The notes: generated by a model from the letters alone, not told the origin. Shown: positions 1 to 5,056, counted from the first letter of the stretch. The stretch: DNA of 5,056 nt from Candidatus Nanohalarchaeota archaeon (GCA_030635525.1 DAOVYR010000101.1:1-5056); one strand, 5' to 3'. Made by a program: numbers and translations.

Positions 1-2
1 TA

Positions 3-710
3 GACGATGCACTAATAGAAGACGAAGAGCCTGAACTCGGTGAAAACACATACGAACTGACAACAGAAGAAAAGCAATACACAATAACCATCGAATTCAC
101 AGAAGTAAACGCAACCTCAAACACCTACAAATTCAAAGTAAAAGACATGCATGTCACGGAACTAAAAGATGAGACACAAGATACACCAACAGGAAAAGTA
201 ACAGACGAACAAACATCCGGGGTCCCAAAAGACATAATATATGCAACAATCATCGGCCTTATTATCATCATCTTAATCCTCTTCGGCCCTGAAATCGCAG
301 AAAAAACAAAAAACTTCTTCACAGAAGAAGTAGAAGAAAAGAAAGACGAAGAAGACAAGGAAGATGACTGGACACCTGCAACACTACACAAAGAAGACCA
401 GATCCCTCTTGACGAAATAAAAGGCATTGGCGACAAGCGAAAAGATGCTCTGAGAAAATCAGGAATAGAAAGCGCAAACGACCTTGCAGAAGCAAGCATC
501 TCAGACATCATGGCTGAAGCAGTAACAAGCGAAAAGCAGGCAAAGAACCTCATAAGAAAAGCAAAGCTCCTCGTAAAAAAGAAAGCAAAAGAACAGGAAG
601 CCAAAGAAGAACCAAAAGAAAAGCCAAAGCCTAAAGCCAAAAAGCCAAAAAAATCAAAGCCAAGAAAAGAAGTCAAAGAGGACATAAAAGACATCCTTGA
701 AAGCATTTAA
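3..710 (+). CDS. Membrane protein with cytoplasmic helix-hairpin-helix module and Lys-rich tail (5' partial)
   Basis: The frame is open from the window edge, so the true start lies upstream; the ATG at 147 is internal. The visible 235 residues begin with an acidic, beta-strand-rich stretch (about residues 15-48, with alternating Thr/Ile/Glu/Val and an N-A-T sequon), then a Thr-rich linker, then one strongly hydrophobic helix (residues 78-95, nt 234-287, run of Ile/Leu). An acidic linker follows, then a helix-hairpin-helix module (about residues 136-189, nt 408-569) with the hairpin IKGIGDKRKDALRKSGI, the usual non-specific DNA-contacting signature of HhH_5-type domains. The end is a Lys/Glu/Pro tail (about residues 190-218) closing in a short amphipathic helix. 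The basic C-terminal side implies an N-out, C-in topology (inference). Function unknown; tethering DNA or a protein partner to the membrane is possible. Asp codons are mostly GAC (15 of 20 by hand count), unlike the gene downstream. Confidence 0.85.
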   Translation, partial: DDALIEDEEPELGENTYELTTEEKQYTITIEFTEVNATSNTYKFKVKDMHVTELKDETQDTPTGKVTDEQTSGVPKDIIYATIIGLIIIILILFGPEIAEKTKNFFTEEVEEKKDEEDKEDDWTPATLHKEDQIPLDEIKGIGDKRKDALRKSGIESANDLAEASISDIMAEAVTSEKQAKNLIRKAKLLVKKKAKEQEAKEEPKEKPKPKAKKPKKSKPRKEVKEDIKDILESI

Positions 711-722
711 ACTAAAAACAAA

Positions 723-752
723 GGGACCAATGGTCCCGTATCTTTCTTTTTT
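723..752 (+). terminator. Hairpin plus U-tract terminator of the membrane HhH gene
   Basis: A perfect inverted repeat (GGGACCA, one base, TGGTCCC; 723-737) lies 12 bases after the stop codon and is followed by a T-rich run ending in six Ts (741-752). Archaeal termination depends mainly on the U-tract, so the hairpin may be accessory. It separates this gene from the pair downstream. Confidence 0.75.
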
Positions 753-831
753 AAACAGGGCATCATACATGGACGACAAAATTCAAAAAACGAACAAAAA
801 TCAGCAAAAACACATCATATAAGGTTATAAT

Positions 832-1386
832 ATGACCAGATTAATACTTGAAGGACCTGAAAACAGAGAGATAGAACCCGTTATTTACAAGGATAATAAC
901 GTAACAGCCCTTAGTTTTGAATATTTACCATTTTCTGATAAAACAGAATCTCATCTAAAAGATAAATTAAAAAGAACAAACGATGCAGAAGTTCTAACCT
1001 CCACCGGCGAAATGCATACATCTTATAGACGAGAAATTACTTCAGAGCACACCGGCCATTCTATGAATGACCTCAAAAAATTATTCAAAAAAGAAATATG
1101 CTCAGAATATTTAGATGCCATAGAAAAGTTTAAGCCGGATAGTACAGTAAATAGAGTGCCACCCATCATAGATATTTTTGGACATGATAAAAAGAGCATA
1201 GAATATTTCAAAGAAATATGCCCCGAAAAATTCAGCGACATAGAAATCCCTACACAGAATAATACAGTAAATCTATCAAACATCATAGATTCTATCATAA
1301 ATTATAAAGATACCTTTAGAGATTATAAAGGTAATACGCGCCATAAAGAGAATCTTTCCTCACTAAAGATATATCTCAACCCCTGA
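832..1386 (+). CDS. Unrecognised 184-residue protein, first of two tandem paralogues
   Basis: I do not recognise the family. The protein is soluble, charged, with no signal peptide or membrane segment. The start is supported by AAGGT (821-825) six bases upstream. It resembles the next gene product: both begin M-x-[RK]-L and have E-x-E-P at residues 13-16; VLTSTGEM (54-61) matches IITSSGEL (56-63), and DLKKLFKKEI (80-89) matches EIRKLFTREL (84-93). Residues about 82-116 and 121-156 are an internal tandem duplication sharing KEIC, TVN and IID at about 40-residue spacing. Three Cys and several His occur, but no clear metal site or catalytic motif. It probably shares a transcript with the next gene, 77 bases downstream. 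Asp codons are strongly GAT (11 of 13), opposite to the upstream gene, and GC is low (about 30% in a 60-base sample). Confidence 0.8.
   Translation: MTRLILEGPENREIEPVIYKDNNVTALSFEYLPFSDKTESHLKDKLKRTNDAEVLTSTGEMHTSYRREITSEHTGHSMNDLKKLFKKEICSEYLDAIEKFKPDSTVNRVPPIIDIFGHDKKSIEYFKEICPEKFSDIEIPTQNNTVNLSNIIDSIINYKDTFRDYKGNTRHKENLSSLKIYLNP
1090..1290 (+). repeat. Diverged in-frame tandem duplication of about 120 bp inside the 184-residue gene
   Basis: Three exact blocks recur in register. AAAGAAATATGC is at 1090 and 1210 (offset 120), TACAGTAAAT at 1143 and 1263 (offset 120), and CATCATAGAT at 1164 and 1281 (offset 117). The offsets are multiples of three, and the blocks encode KEIC, TVN and IID in both units. 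This is best read as an old duplication of a 40-residue unit with a one-codon deletion near the end. Confidence 0.75.
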
Positions 1387-1451
1387 AACAGACACCATAT
1401 CTAATCTGCTTACCAGATAACCAAAAAATGAATTCCTTTCTATTCATCTTC

Positions 1452-1459
1452 GGGGATGA
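1452..1459 (+). promoter_or_regulatory. Ribosome binding site that decides the start at 1464
   Basis: GGGGATGA lies 4 bases before the ATG at 1464 and approximates the archaeal GGAGGTGA. The in-frame ATG at 1428 has only an A-rich stretch (ACCAAAAAA) upstream, with no Shine-Dalgarno match. Similarity to the paralogue also begins at 1464. Confidence 0.6.
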
Positions 1460-1463
1460 CACA

Positions 1464-2204
1464 ATGGAAAAACTAACATTCAAAAACAAAGACGGCACAG
1501 AAACAGAACCTATTCTAATTTACAATACAAAAATCAATAAGTATTATCCCACAATTGAGTCCGGGCCATTCACTGAAGAGATTTCATATCTCATATCATC
1601 TTCTGAATTTTTCTTACCGGATTGTCTAATAATAACATCCTCTGGTGAATTATACCCTTTCGGGTGCGGTCCGGTTTTCCAAACCAACGAAGAGACTATT
1701 TTCAGTAAGAAAGAAATAAGAAAACTTTTCACTCGAGAACTGCCAGACCTAGTAGCAGAAATAACTCCAGAATGTGAATACACTGCAAATGATGGGAATA
1801 TATACTTGATACCAGACTACAATGATCCTGACCTAAAAATAAATCTCGAAAGAATCCAGGACTACATCAATCCGTCAATTGAAACCACAAGAAAAGAAGA
1901 AGGATACGACACAAAAACAACTCATAAACTGGAGATATATCACTTTCCAGAAGAAATACGAGACAAAATACCTACAATATACAAAGACAAGTTCCTAAAA
2001 CGCATAATCTCAAATATTCCACCAAAGCCTTCAATATCCATTATCTACACTGAAAAGGATAACGAAAAAACCCTATATGCAGAAGATCACGACAAACACA
2101 AAGGCCATGTATCCAAGACAATAGCAACAGGAAAAAACGCACTAAAAATATTCGACGAAATCAAAGAAGCAAAAAAAATTAGCTGTATAATCCCAGTAGG
2201 ATAG
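1464..2204 (+). CDS. Unrecognised 246-residue protein, second of two tandem paralogues
   Basis: No known family recognised; predicted soluble, without signal peptide or membrane helix. The start at 1464 is preferred over 1428 because it has a ribosome binding site and because similarity to the upstream gene product begins there (M-E-K-L, E-x-E-P at 13-16). Further matches are IITSSGEL (56-63), EIRKLFTREL (84-93) and INLERIQDYI (126-135, compared with VNLSNIIDSI upstream). The C-terminal half (about 145-246) has no counterpart in the shorter paralogue but seems to hold a second diverged copy of the module: SIIYTEKD (192-199) echoes LIITSSGE, and TIATGKNALKIF (219-230) aligns without gaps to TIFSKKEIRKLF (78-89). 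Order is thus one module in the first gene, two in this one (inference). Asp codons are GAC-leaning (10 of 15), unlike its paralogue. The next gene is convergent. Role unknown. Confidence 0.8.
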   Translation: MEKLTFKNKDGTETEPILIYNTKINKYYPTIESGPFTEEISYLISSSEFFLPDCLIITSSGELYPFGCGPVFQTNEETIFSKKEIRKLFTRELPDLVAEITPECEYTANDGNIYLIPDYNDPDLKINLERIQDYINPSIETTRKEEGYDTKTTHKLEIYHFPEEIRDKIPTIYKDKFLKRIISNIPPKPSISIIYTEKDNEKTLYAEDHDKHKGHVSKTIATGKNALKIFDEIKEAKKISCIIPVG

Positions 2205-2218
2205 TAAACAATTTTACT
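2203..2218 (+). terminator. Possible weak hairpin at the end of the paralogue pair
   Basis: AGTAAA-CAAT-TTTACT is a perfect 6-bp inverted repeat overlapping the stop codon. It is AT-rich and has no following T-run beyond its own four Ts, so terminator function is uncertain. Confidence 0.25.
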
Positions 2219-2264
2219 GAAACCACAATCTAGCTAAAACCACATAATTCTTGCAAAGTTACGC

Positions 2265-2276
2265 AAAAAAACAAAA
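2265..2276 (-). terminator. U-tract terminator of the EndoQ gene
   Basis: Read on the minus strand, T4-G-T7 begins 8 bases after the TGA stop at 2284-2286. A bare U-tract is enough for archaeal RNA polymerase termination; no strong hairpin is seen. Confidence 0.5.
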
Positions 2277-2283
2277 CACCACA

Positions 2284-3579
2284 TCACGAGCAAAAATCAT
2301 CCAGCCCCTTCTGCATCTTCTTCGGTTCATCATTAACAACATCTACATCCTTCTTTTTCCCATCCTCAACATCCCCCACCTTATCATCAAACACAGGAAC
2401 CCCATACTCACCATCATACCCTGGCTTCACATAAATCTCATTATTGCGCCCCCGCATGATCGCATCAACCATCTTCTCAGAAGTAACCCCAAGCAATTGG
2501 TCACGCGTCGCATCCATCAAAACCTCAAACTCAGACGAAAACCCCTTCATGATAGTATAATACTCACTCCACACCCTCTTGGACGCAAGCTGCGAAACCC
2601 CGAAAACCCCCTTGATAATCTCAGAAAGCGGCAAAAGCGTACTAAAATCACGTGCACCATCAGGTCGAAATCCCTCCGCCCTATCCGCAAGCTCCTCCAC
2701 CCGATACAAAACCCCGACAGTAAGCGCCTTCCCACAAACTGGACAGATCCCGTGATGCTTAACAGTCTCCTCAGGGCTAAAAACCACCCCGCACTTAGCA
2801 TGCCCGTCAAAATGATACCTCCCGTAATCCGGCTTAACCTCAACCGTACCCAAAAGCCCCTCCCGCGTCCTGATAGCACCCCGTATATTATCATAACTCA
2901 ACTCAACATCAAAAACAGTCGCCTCACGCCCCATCCTCCACGGCCAGAAACTATGCATATCAGAAAAAGAGACAAGCGCATACTTATCAAGCGAACTAAG
3001 CCTCCAGTTCATAGCAGGATCAGACGACATACCAGTCTCAATCGCATAGATATGCTTCGACTTATCCAAAAAACACTCCTCAATAGAATCAAACCCGGAC
3101 TTGCTCCCAAGCGCCCCGAAATAAGGAGTCCACACATGTGCAGGAATAACCATAAACTTCTCAGAAATCGAAAGCAGCATGTCCATAAGCTCAACACTCG
3201 AGAATCCAAATATAGGCCGACCGTCATAATCAAGCCGCCCAATCTTAGAAAGCTCATCCGTAAACTGCGAAGCACTCTCACCATCCGGCGCCAAGATAAC
3301 ATGATGCACGCGCCGCCCTTTTCCCCCCTGCTTATACATAAGCGAAATCTCAGTCTGCCACAAAAAAGGAAACCCAGACGAAGTCCTCAAGACCCCGTCA
3401 TCACCCTCAGTAAGCTTCGAACGAATCTCCTTGATCCACTCAGGATGCGTAAAATCCCCACAACCAAGAAGCCCAACCCCCTTAAGCCGCGCATACTTCT
3501 CAAGATTCTCAATAGTGATAGCCTTGCTGCACGCGCGACTGTAGCGCGAATGAATGTGCAGATCAGCAATAATCTTCAT
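2284..3579 (-). CDS. endoQ: Endonuclease Q (PHP-family DNA repair endonuclease)
   Basis: EndoQ cuts DNA 5' of deaminated bases (uracil, hypoxanthine, xanthine) and abasic sites, starting an alternative excision repair path. The 431-residue product carries the N-terminal PHP signature D6-L-H8-I-H10 within DLHIHSRYSRACSK, plus D42 (GDF), E77, H92/H93, H148 (PAH), E181 and D207-M-H209 (SDMHS), so all expected metal ligands look present. A zinc site follows: H260-x2-C263 and C279-P-V-C282. Length suits the family (about 400-430). A charged, flexible tail from about residue 400 ends in QKGLDDFCS, resembling a PCNA-interacting peptide. The ATG at 3577 gives the usual MKIIADLHIHS beginning; an ATG at 3589 is possible, while one at 3607 lies too close to the TATA box. 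The gene has its own promoter. It is GC-richer (about 50% in two 60-base samples) and contains no TTA, CTA or TCA codon. Confidence 0.95.
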   Translation of the reverse strand: MKIIADLHIHSRYSRACSKAITIENLEKYARLKGVGLLGCGDFTHPEWIKEIRSKLTEGDDGVLRTSSGFPFLWQTEISLMYKQGGKGRRVHHVILAPDGESASQFTDELSKIGRLDYDGRPIFGFSSVELMDMLLSISEKFMVIPAHVWTPYFGALGSKSGFDSIEECFLDKSKHIYAIETGMSSDPAMNWRLSSLDKYALVSFSDMHSFWPWRMGREATVFDVELSYDNIRGAIRTREGLLGTVEVKPDYGRYHFDGHAKCGVVFSPEETVKHHGICPVCGKALTVGVLYRVEELADRAEGFRPDGARDFSTLLPLSEIIKGVFGVSQLASKRVWSEYYTIMKGFSSEFEVLMDATRDQLLGVTSEKMVDAIMRGRNNEIYVKPGYDGEYGVPVFDDKVGDVEDGKKKDVDVVNDEPKKMQKGLDDFCS

Positions 3580-3612
3580 TCTCTCAAGCATAAAGAAACT
3601 TAGACACAAATA

Positions 3613-3630
3613 CTTTTAACCCTTCCCCAC
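3613..3630 (-). promoter_or_regulatory. Promoter of the EndoQ gene (TATA-like element plus purine-rich BRE)
   Basis: On the minus strand, GGTGGGGAAGGGTTAAAAG shows a purine-rich BRE-like stretch followed by TTAAAAG (3613-3619). A start site about 25 bases downstream would fall near 3591, giving a leaderless transcript or one with roughly 12 leader bases before the ATG at 3577. Position and type are inferred from the motif only. Confidence 0.55.
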
Positions 3631-3642
3631 CGACTCAACTAC

Positions 3643-3668
3643 AAAAAAAACAGAAAAATATAGAAAAA
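3643..3668. other. Phased A-tracts between divergent promoters
   Basis: Runs of A8 (3643-3650), A5 (3654-3658) and A5 (3664-3668) have centres about 10 bases apart, one helical turn. The last two sit in a direct repeat of AGAAAAATA (3652-3660, 3662-3670). Such phasing gives intrinsic curvature. It lies between the EndoQ promoter and the rightward promoter, so it could influence either. Confidence 0.6.
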
Positions 3669-3690
3669 TACACTAAATAGTAGTAAAACA

Positions 3691-3707
3691 ACCGAAACAT
3701 TTAAATA
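3691..3707 (+). promoter_or_regulatory. Archaeal promoter (BRE plus TTTAAATA) of the 333-residue protein gene
   Basis: TTTAAATA (3700-3707) is a near-consensus archaeal TATA box preceded by ACCGAAAC, a BRE-like sequence. Transcription would begin near 3730, leaving a leader of about 45 bases before the ATG at 3776. It diverges from the EndoQ promoter about 80 bases to the left. Confidence 0.7.
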
Positions 3708-3765
3708 CTTCAACACCCATAAACACAGATAAGCACGATAATAAGTACAACTATTAAGTAAAAAC

Positions 3766-3772
3766 GGGTGGT
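3766..3772 (+). promoter_or_regulatory. Ribosome binding site GGGTGGT
   Basis: GGGTGGT contains the core GGTG of the archaeal Shine-Dalgarno sequence, with five bases between GGTG and the ATG at 3776. It fixes the start of the 333-residue protein. Confidence 0.7.
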
Positions 3773-3775
3773 ACA

Positions 3776-4777
3776 ATGAGAGGAGATAATTACACAATTA
3801 GTGACATATTAAGTTACGGTCTGCGGGGCGAAGAGGTTCCCGACGAAATTATAGAAAGTATAAATAGAGATTATCCACAACGAGTGATTTCACCTCAAAC
3901 AGAGGGAGCTACAGATATAGTAAACAGCATATATAGGAATGAACCTATTTCTCCTGCAGCGTTGCGACGCATAAGGGAAGGTTCAGAAAATAACGATGTA
4001 CATTCAGATTCTCCCGAATCGGCTCAAGACATCATAGACAGAATAACAAGAGAAGAAGAAGGGAATACTCCACAAGTAAACAGGATATATATTGATCCAG
4101 ACATTGGCTATGGTGATCCAGGAATAAACCCAGATGACACATACCTGTTTGACCCACCGGACAACACACAAACACCCACCGGAAGACACGGCTTAAATAA
4201 ATACCTCAACTGGGACAATGTACACAGAATATCAAATGGAATTGCTGGCATAGGCAAATCTATCGTAAATATTCCTGTAGTGAGCCCGTACCCTACAGGT
4301 AAATTGGCATTTAATATATCAAAAGGCGAAAAGGAAGAAGCAGGATTTGGTGATTATTTGGTCGGGGTCACAGCCTTTGCAGGACATACAGCAGGAGTGC
4401 TTTACCTCCTATACACCATAAAGGATGGAGTGCCCTCATTAGGCTTTTTGCCTGGCGGAGGAGAAGACTTAACAAATACATCAGCAAACGGTATAGGTGA
4501 CATAATCCAGAGAACACCGAAGAATGCAACAGATATAGTAACACCTGCAGACATACTAAAAAATGAATCATCTGCAACAGCCGTATATGCAAATACGCCA
4601 TCTGGTGCACAAGCATACATAGGAACAGATCCAACCGGAGCAAGTATTATAGAAGGGGCTTCTAGCTCAGGAAATGATACTACTGCCATAGCCAAAGCAG
4701 AGCGGATAATTTACATCCCGCCAAACATGAATGTATCTGAAGTGATTGATAGCCTTAAGATGGTAGCAAGATCTTAA
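3776..4777 (+). CDS. Unrecognised 333-residue protein with N-terminal repeats and probable membrane segment
   Basis: No known family recognised. Residues 8-104 hold three copies of D-I-[LVI]-x4-R-x-E, with D at 10, 47 and 85 and R always seven residues later; each is followed by a Pro-containing turn and a second short helix, so about 37-38-residue helical hairpins are likely. Residues 105-140 are Asp/Pro/Gly-rich and probably unstructured. A hydrophobic stretch at 194-215 (YLVGVTAFAGHTAGVLYLLYTI) is a probable transmembrane helix. The C-terminal part (216-333) is Ser/Thr/Gly-rich with five N-x-[ST] sequons (N234, N250, N263, N300, N319), suggesting it lies outside the cell. No signal peptide. 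GIAGIGKS (155-162) matches a Walker A pattern by composition only; no ATPase fold is visible. Strong promoter and ribosome binding site indicate a functional monocistronic gene. A secreted-side tether or viral/accessory structural protein is possible but unsupported. Confidence 0.85.
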   Translation: MRGDNYTISDILSYGLRGEEVPDEIIESINRDYPQRVISPQTEGATDIVNSIYRNEPISPAALRRIREGSENNDVHSDSPESAQDIIDRITREEEGNTPQVNRIYIDPDIGYGDPGINPDDTYLFDPPDNTQTPTGRHGLNKYLNWDNVHRISNGIAGIGKSIVNIPVVSPYPTGKLAFNISKGEKEEAGFGDYLVGVTAFAGHTAGVLYLLYTIKDGVPSLGFLPGGGEDLTNTSANGIGDIIQRTPKNATDIVTPADILKNESSATAVYANTPSGAQAYIGTDPTGASIIEGASSSGNDTTAIAKAERIIYIPPNMNVSEVIDSLKMVARS

Positions 4778-4779
4778 AC

Positions 4780-4840
4780 AAAAAAAGAGGGCAACACACT
4801 ATTTATCAGAATAGCCCTCAGATTTTTTTCTTCTTTTTTT
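4780..4840. terminator. Bidirectional hairpin terminator between convergent genes
   Basis: GAGGG (4787-4791) pairs with CCCTC (4815-4819), and an inner CTATTT (4799-4804) pairs with GAATAG (4809-4814, one G-U) around a four-base loop, with an asymmetric bulge between the stems. On the right are two T7 tracts (4823-4829, 4834-4840); on the left is A7 (4780-4786), which is T7 on the minus strand. The structure therefore has U-tracts in both directions, serving the rightward gene ending at 4777 and the leftward gene ending at 4839. Confidence 0.8.
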
Positions 4841-5056
4841 ACCTTATCCTTTGTACACTTAAGACCATATTGATATCACAGTCTTTACTATCATCTTGTT
4901 CCTGCGACAGTGTCCAGCGAAGCACTACCTCCTCTCCATCAGACTGCACGCACTCCTGTTCTACTAGTGTAACACTATCAGTAGGAGATAATACATTTCT
5001 TTCGCCATTAATGATTACTGTTTCAGACCCGTCATTCTCAATATCATATTCAACAA
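4839..5056 (-). CDS. C-terminal part of an unrecognised beta-rich protein (5' partial)
   Basis: On the minus strand one frame is open from the window edge to a TAA at 4839-4841, giving the last 71 complete residues; the other two minus-strand frames contain many stops here. The fragment alternates short predicted beta strands and polar turns (for example VEYDIENDGSETVIINGE near its start and VVLRWTLSQEQ later), consistent with an Ig-like or similar beta-sandwich domain ending in VLSVQRIR. Two Cys (near residues 36 and 57 of the fragment) could form a disulfide. The composition is acidic, as in many surface proteins, but no signal peptide can be seen because the start lies outside. The stop codon lies in the T-run of the shared terminator. 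Family and function are unknown; the reading frame itself is well supported. Confidence 0.7.
   Translation of the reverse strand, partial: VEYDIENDGSETVIINGERNVLSPTDSVTLVEQECVQSDGEEVVLRWTLSQEQDDSKDCDINMVLSVQRIR

Noticed and set aside
125..706. A 193-codon minus-strand frame opposite the membrane HhH gene
   Set aside because: The plus-strand frame encodes a recognisable transmembrane helix and HhH module; the complement is a Ser/Phe-rich shadow.
749..756. TTTTAAAC as a TATA box for the gene at 832
   Set aside because: It overlaps the terminator T-run, has no purine-rich BRE, and would give an unusually placed start about 50 bases before the ATG. Not strong enough to annotate.
769..822. A 17-codon open frame just before the gene at 832, with its stop touching the ribosome binding site
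   Set aside because: Lys/Gln/Asn-rich low-complexity product and no ribosome binding site of its own. A leader peptide cannot be excluded, but nothing supports one.
1311..1333. Inverted repeat TACCTTT/AAAGGTA inside the 184-residue gene
   Set aside because: Short AT-rich arms with a nine-base loop in coding sequence and no T-run after it; expected by chance at this composition.
1428..1463. Longer start for the second paralogue
   Set aside because: No ribosome binding site, and the extra 12 residues have no counterpart in the paralogue.
2251..3603. A 450-codon open frame on the plus strand
   Set aside because: It is the exact in-register complement of EndoQ, open only because EndoQ lacks TTA, CTA and TCA codons. 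Its product is a biased Lys/Arg/Pro/Leu string with no domain, and no ribosome binding site precedes it.
3580..3609. Upstream start codons for EndoQ at 3607 and 3589
   Set aside because: The ATG at 3607 lies a few bases from the TATA-like element and probably upstream of the transcript start. The one at 3589 is possible, but the family normally begins at MKII, so 3577 was kept.
4238..4261. GIAGIGKS, matching Walker A (GxxxxGK[ST]) in the 333-residue protein
   Set aside because: No hydrophobic strand precedes it, no Walker B follows, and a membrane segment begins about 30 residues later. Most likely chance in a Gly-rich stretch.

Overview
The window looks archaeal. Two divergent genes have archaeal TATA-type promoters; the clearest is TTTAAATA with a purine-rich BRE-like element upstream. 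Ribosome binding sites are of the GGTG/AGGT kind. Genes end at U-tracts, with or without hairpins. One gene encodes endonuclease Q, a repair nuclease found mainly in archaea. A membrane protein with a cytoplasmic helix-hairpin-helix and Lys-rich tail, and many N-glycosylation sequons in predicted surface proteins, fit the same picture. A DPANN-type lineage (Woesearchaeota-like) is a guess from style, not a demonstrated assignment.

Layout: (1) 3-710, plus strand: C-terminal 235 residues of a membrane protein (outer beta-rich domain, one transmembrane helix, inner HhH module, Lys/Pro/Glu tail), closed by a hairpin terminator. (2) 832-1386 and 1464-2204, plus strand: two adjacent genes of an unrecognised family that resemble each other and each contain internal duplications; probably one transcription unit. 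(3) 2284-3579, minus strand: a complete EndoQ-family DNA repair endonuclease with all expected PHP metal ligands, a zinc site and a C-terminal PCNA-binding-like motif. (4) 3580-3775: a divergent promoter region with phased A-tracts. (5) 3776-4777, plus strand: an unrecognised 333-residue protein with three N-terminal helical repeats, a probable membrane segment and a sequon-rich C-terminal part. (6) 4780-4840: a hairpin terminator with T-runs on both sides, serving this gene and a convergent minus-strand gene. (7) 4839-5056, minus strand: the last 72 codons of that gene, a beta-rich domain of unknown function. All gaps are shorter than 200 bases.

The genes do not form an obvious single pathway. 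EndoQ is a stand-alone gene with its own promoter, GC-richer than its neighbours and with a codon usage of its own. The most novel content is the tandem paralogue pair and the repeat-plus-membrane protein at 3776-4777; no function is assigned to either.
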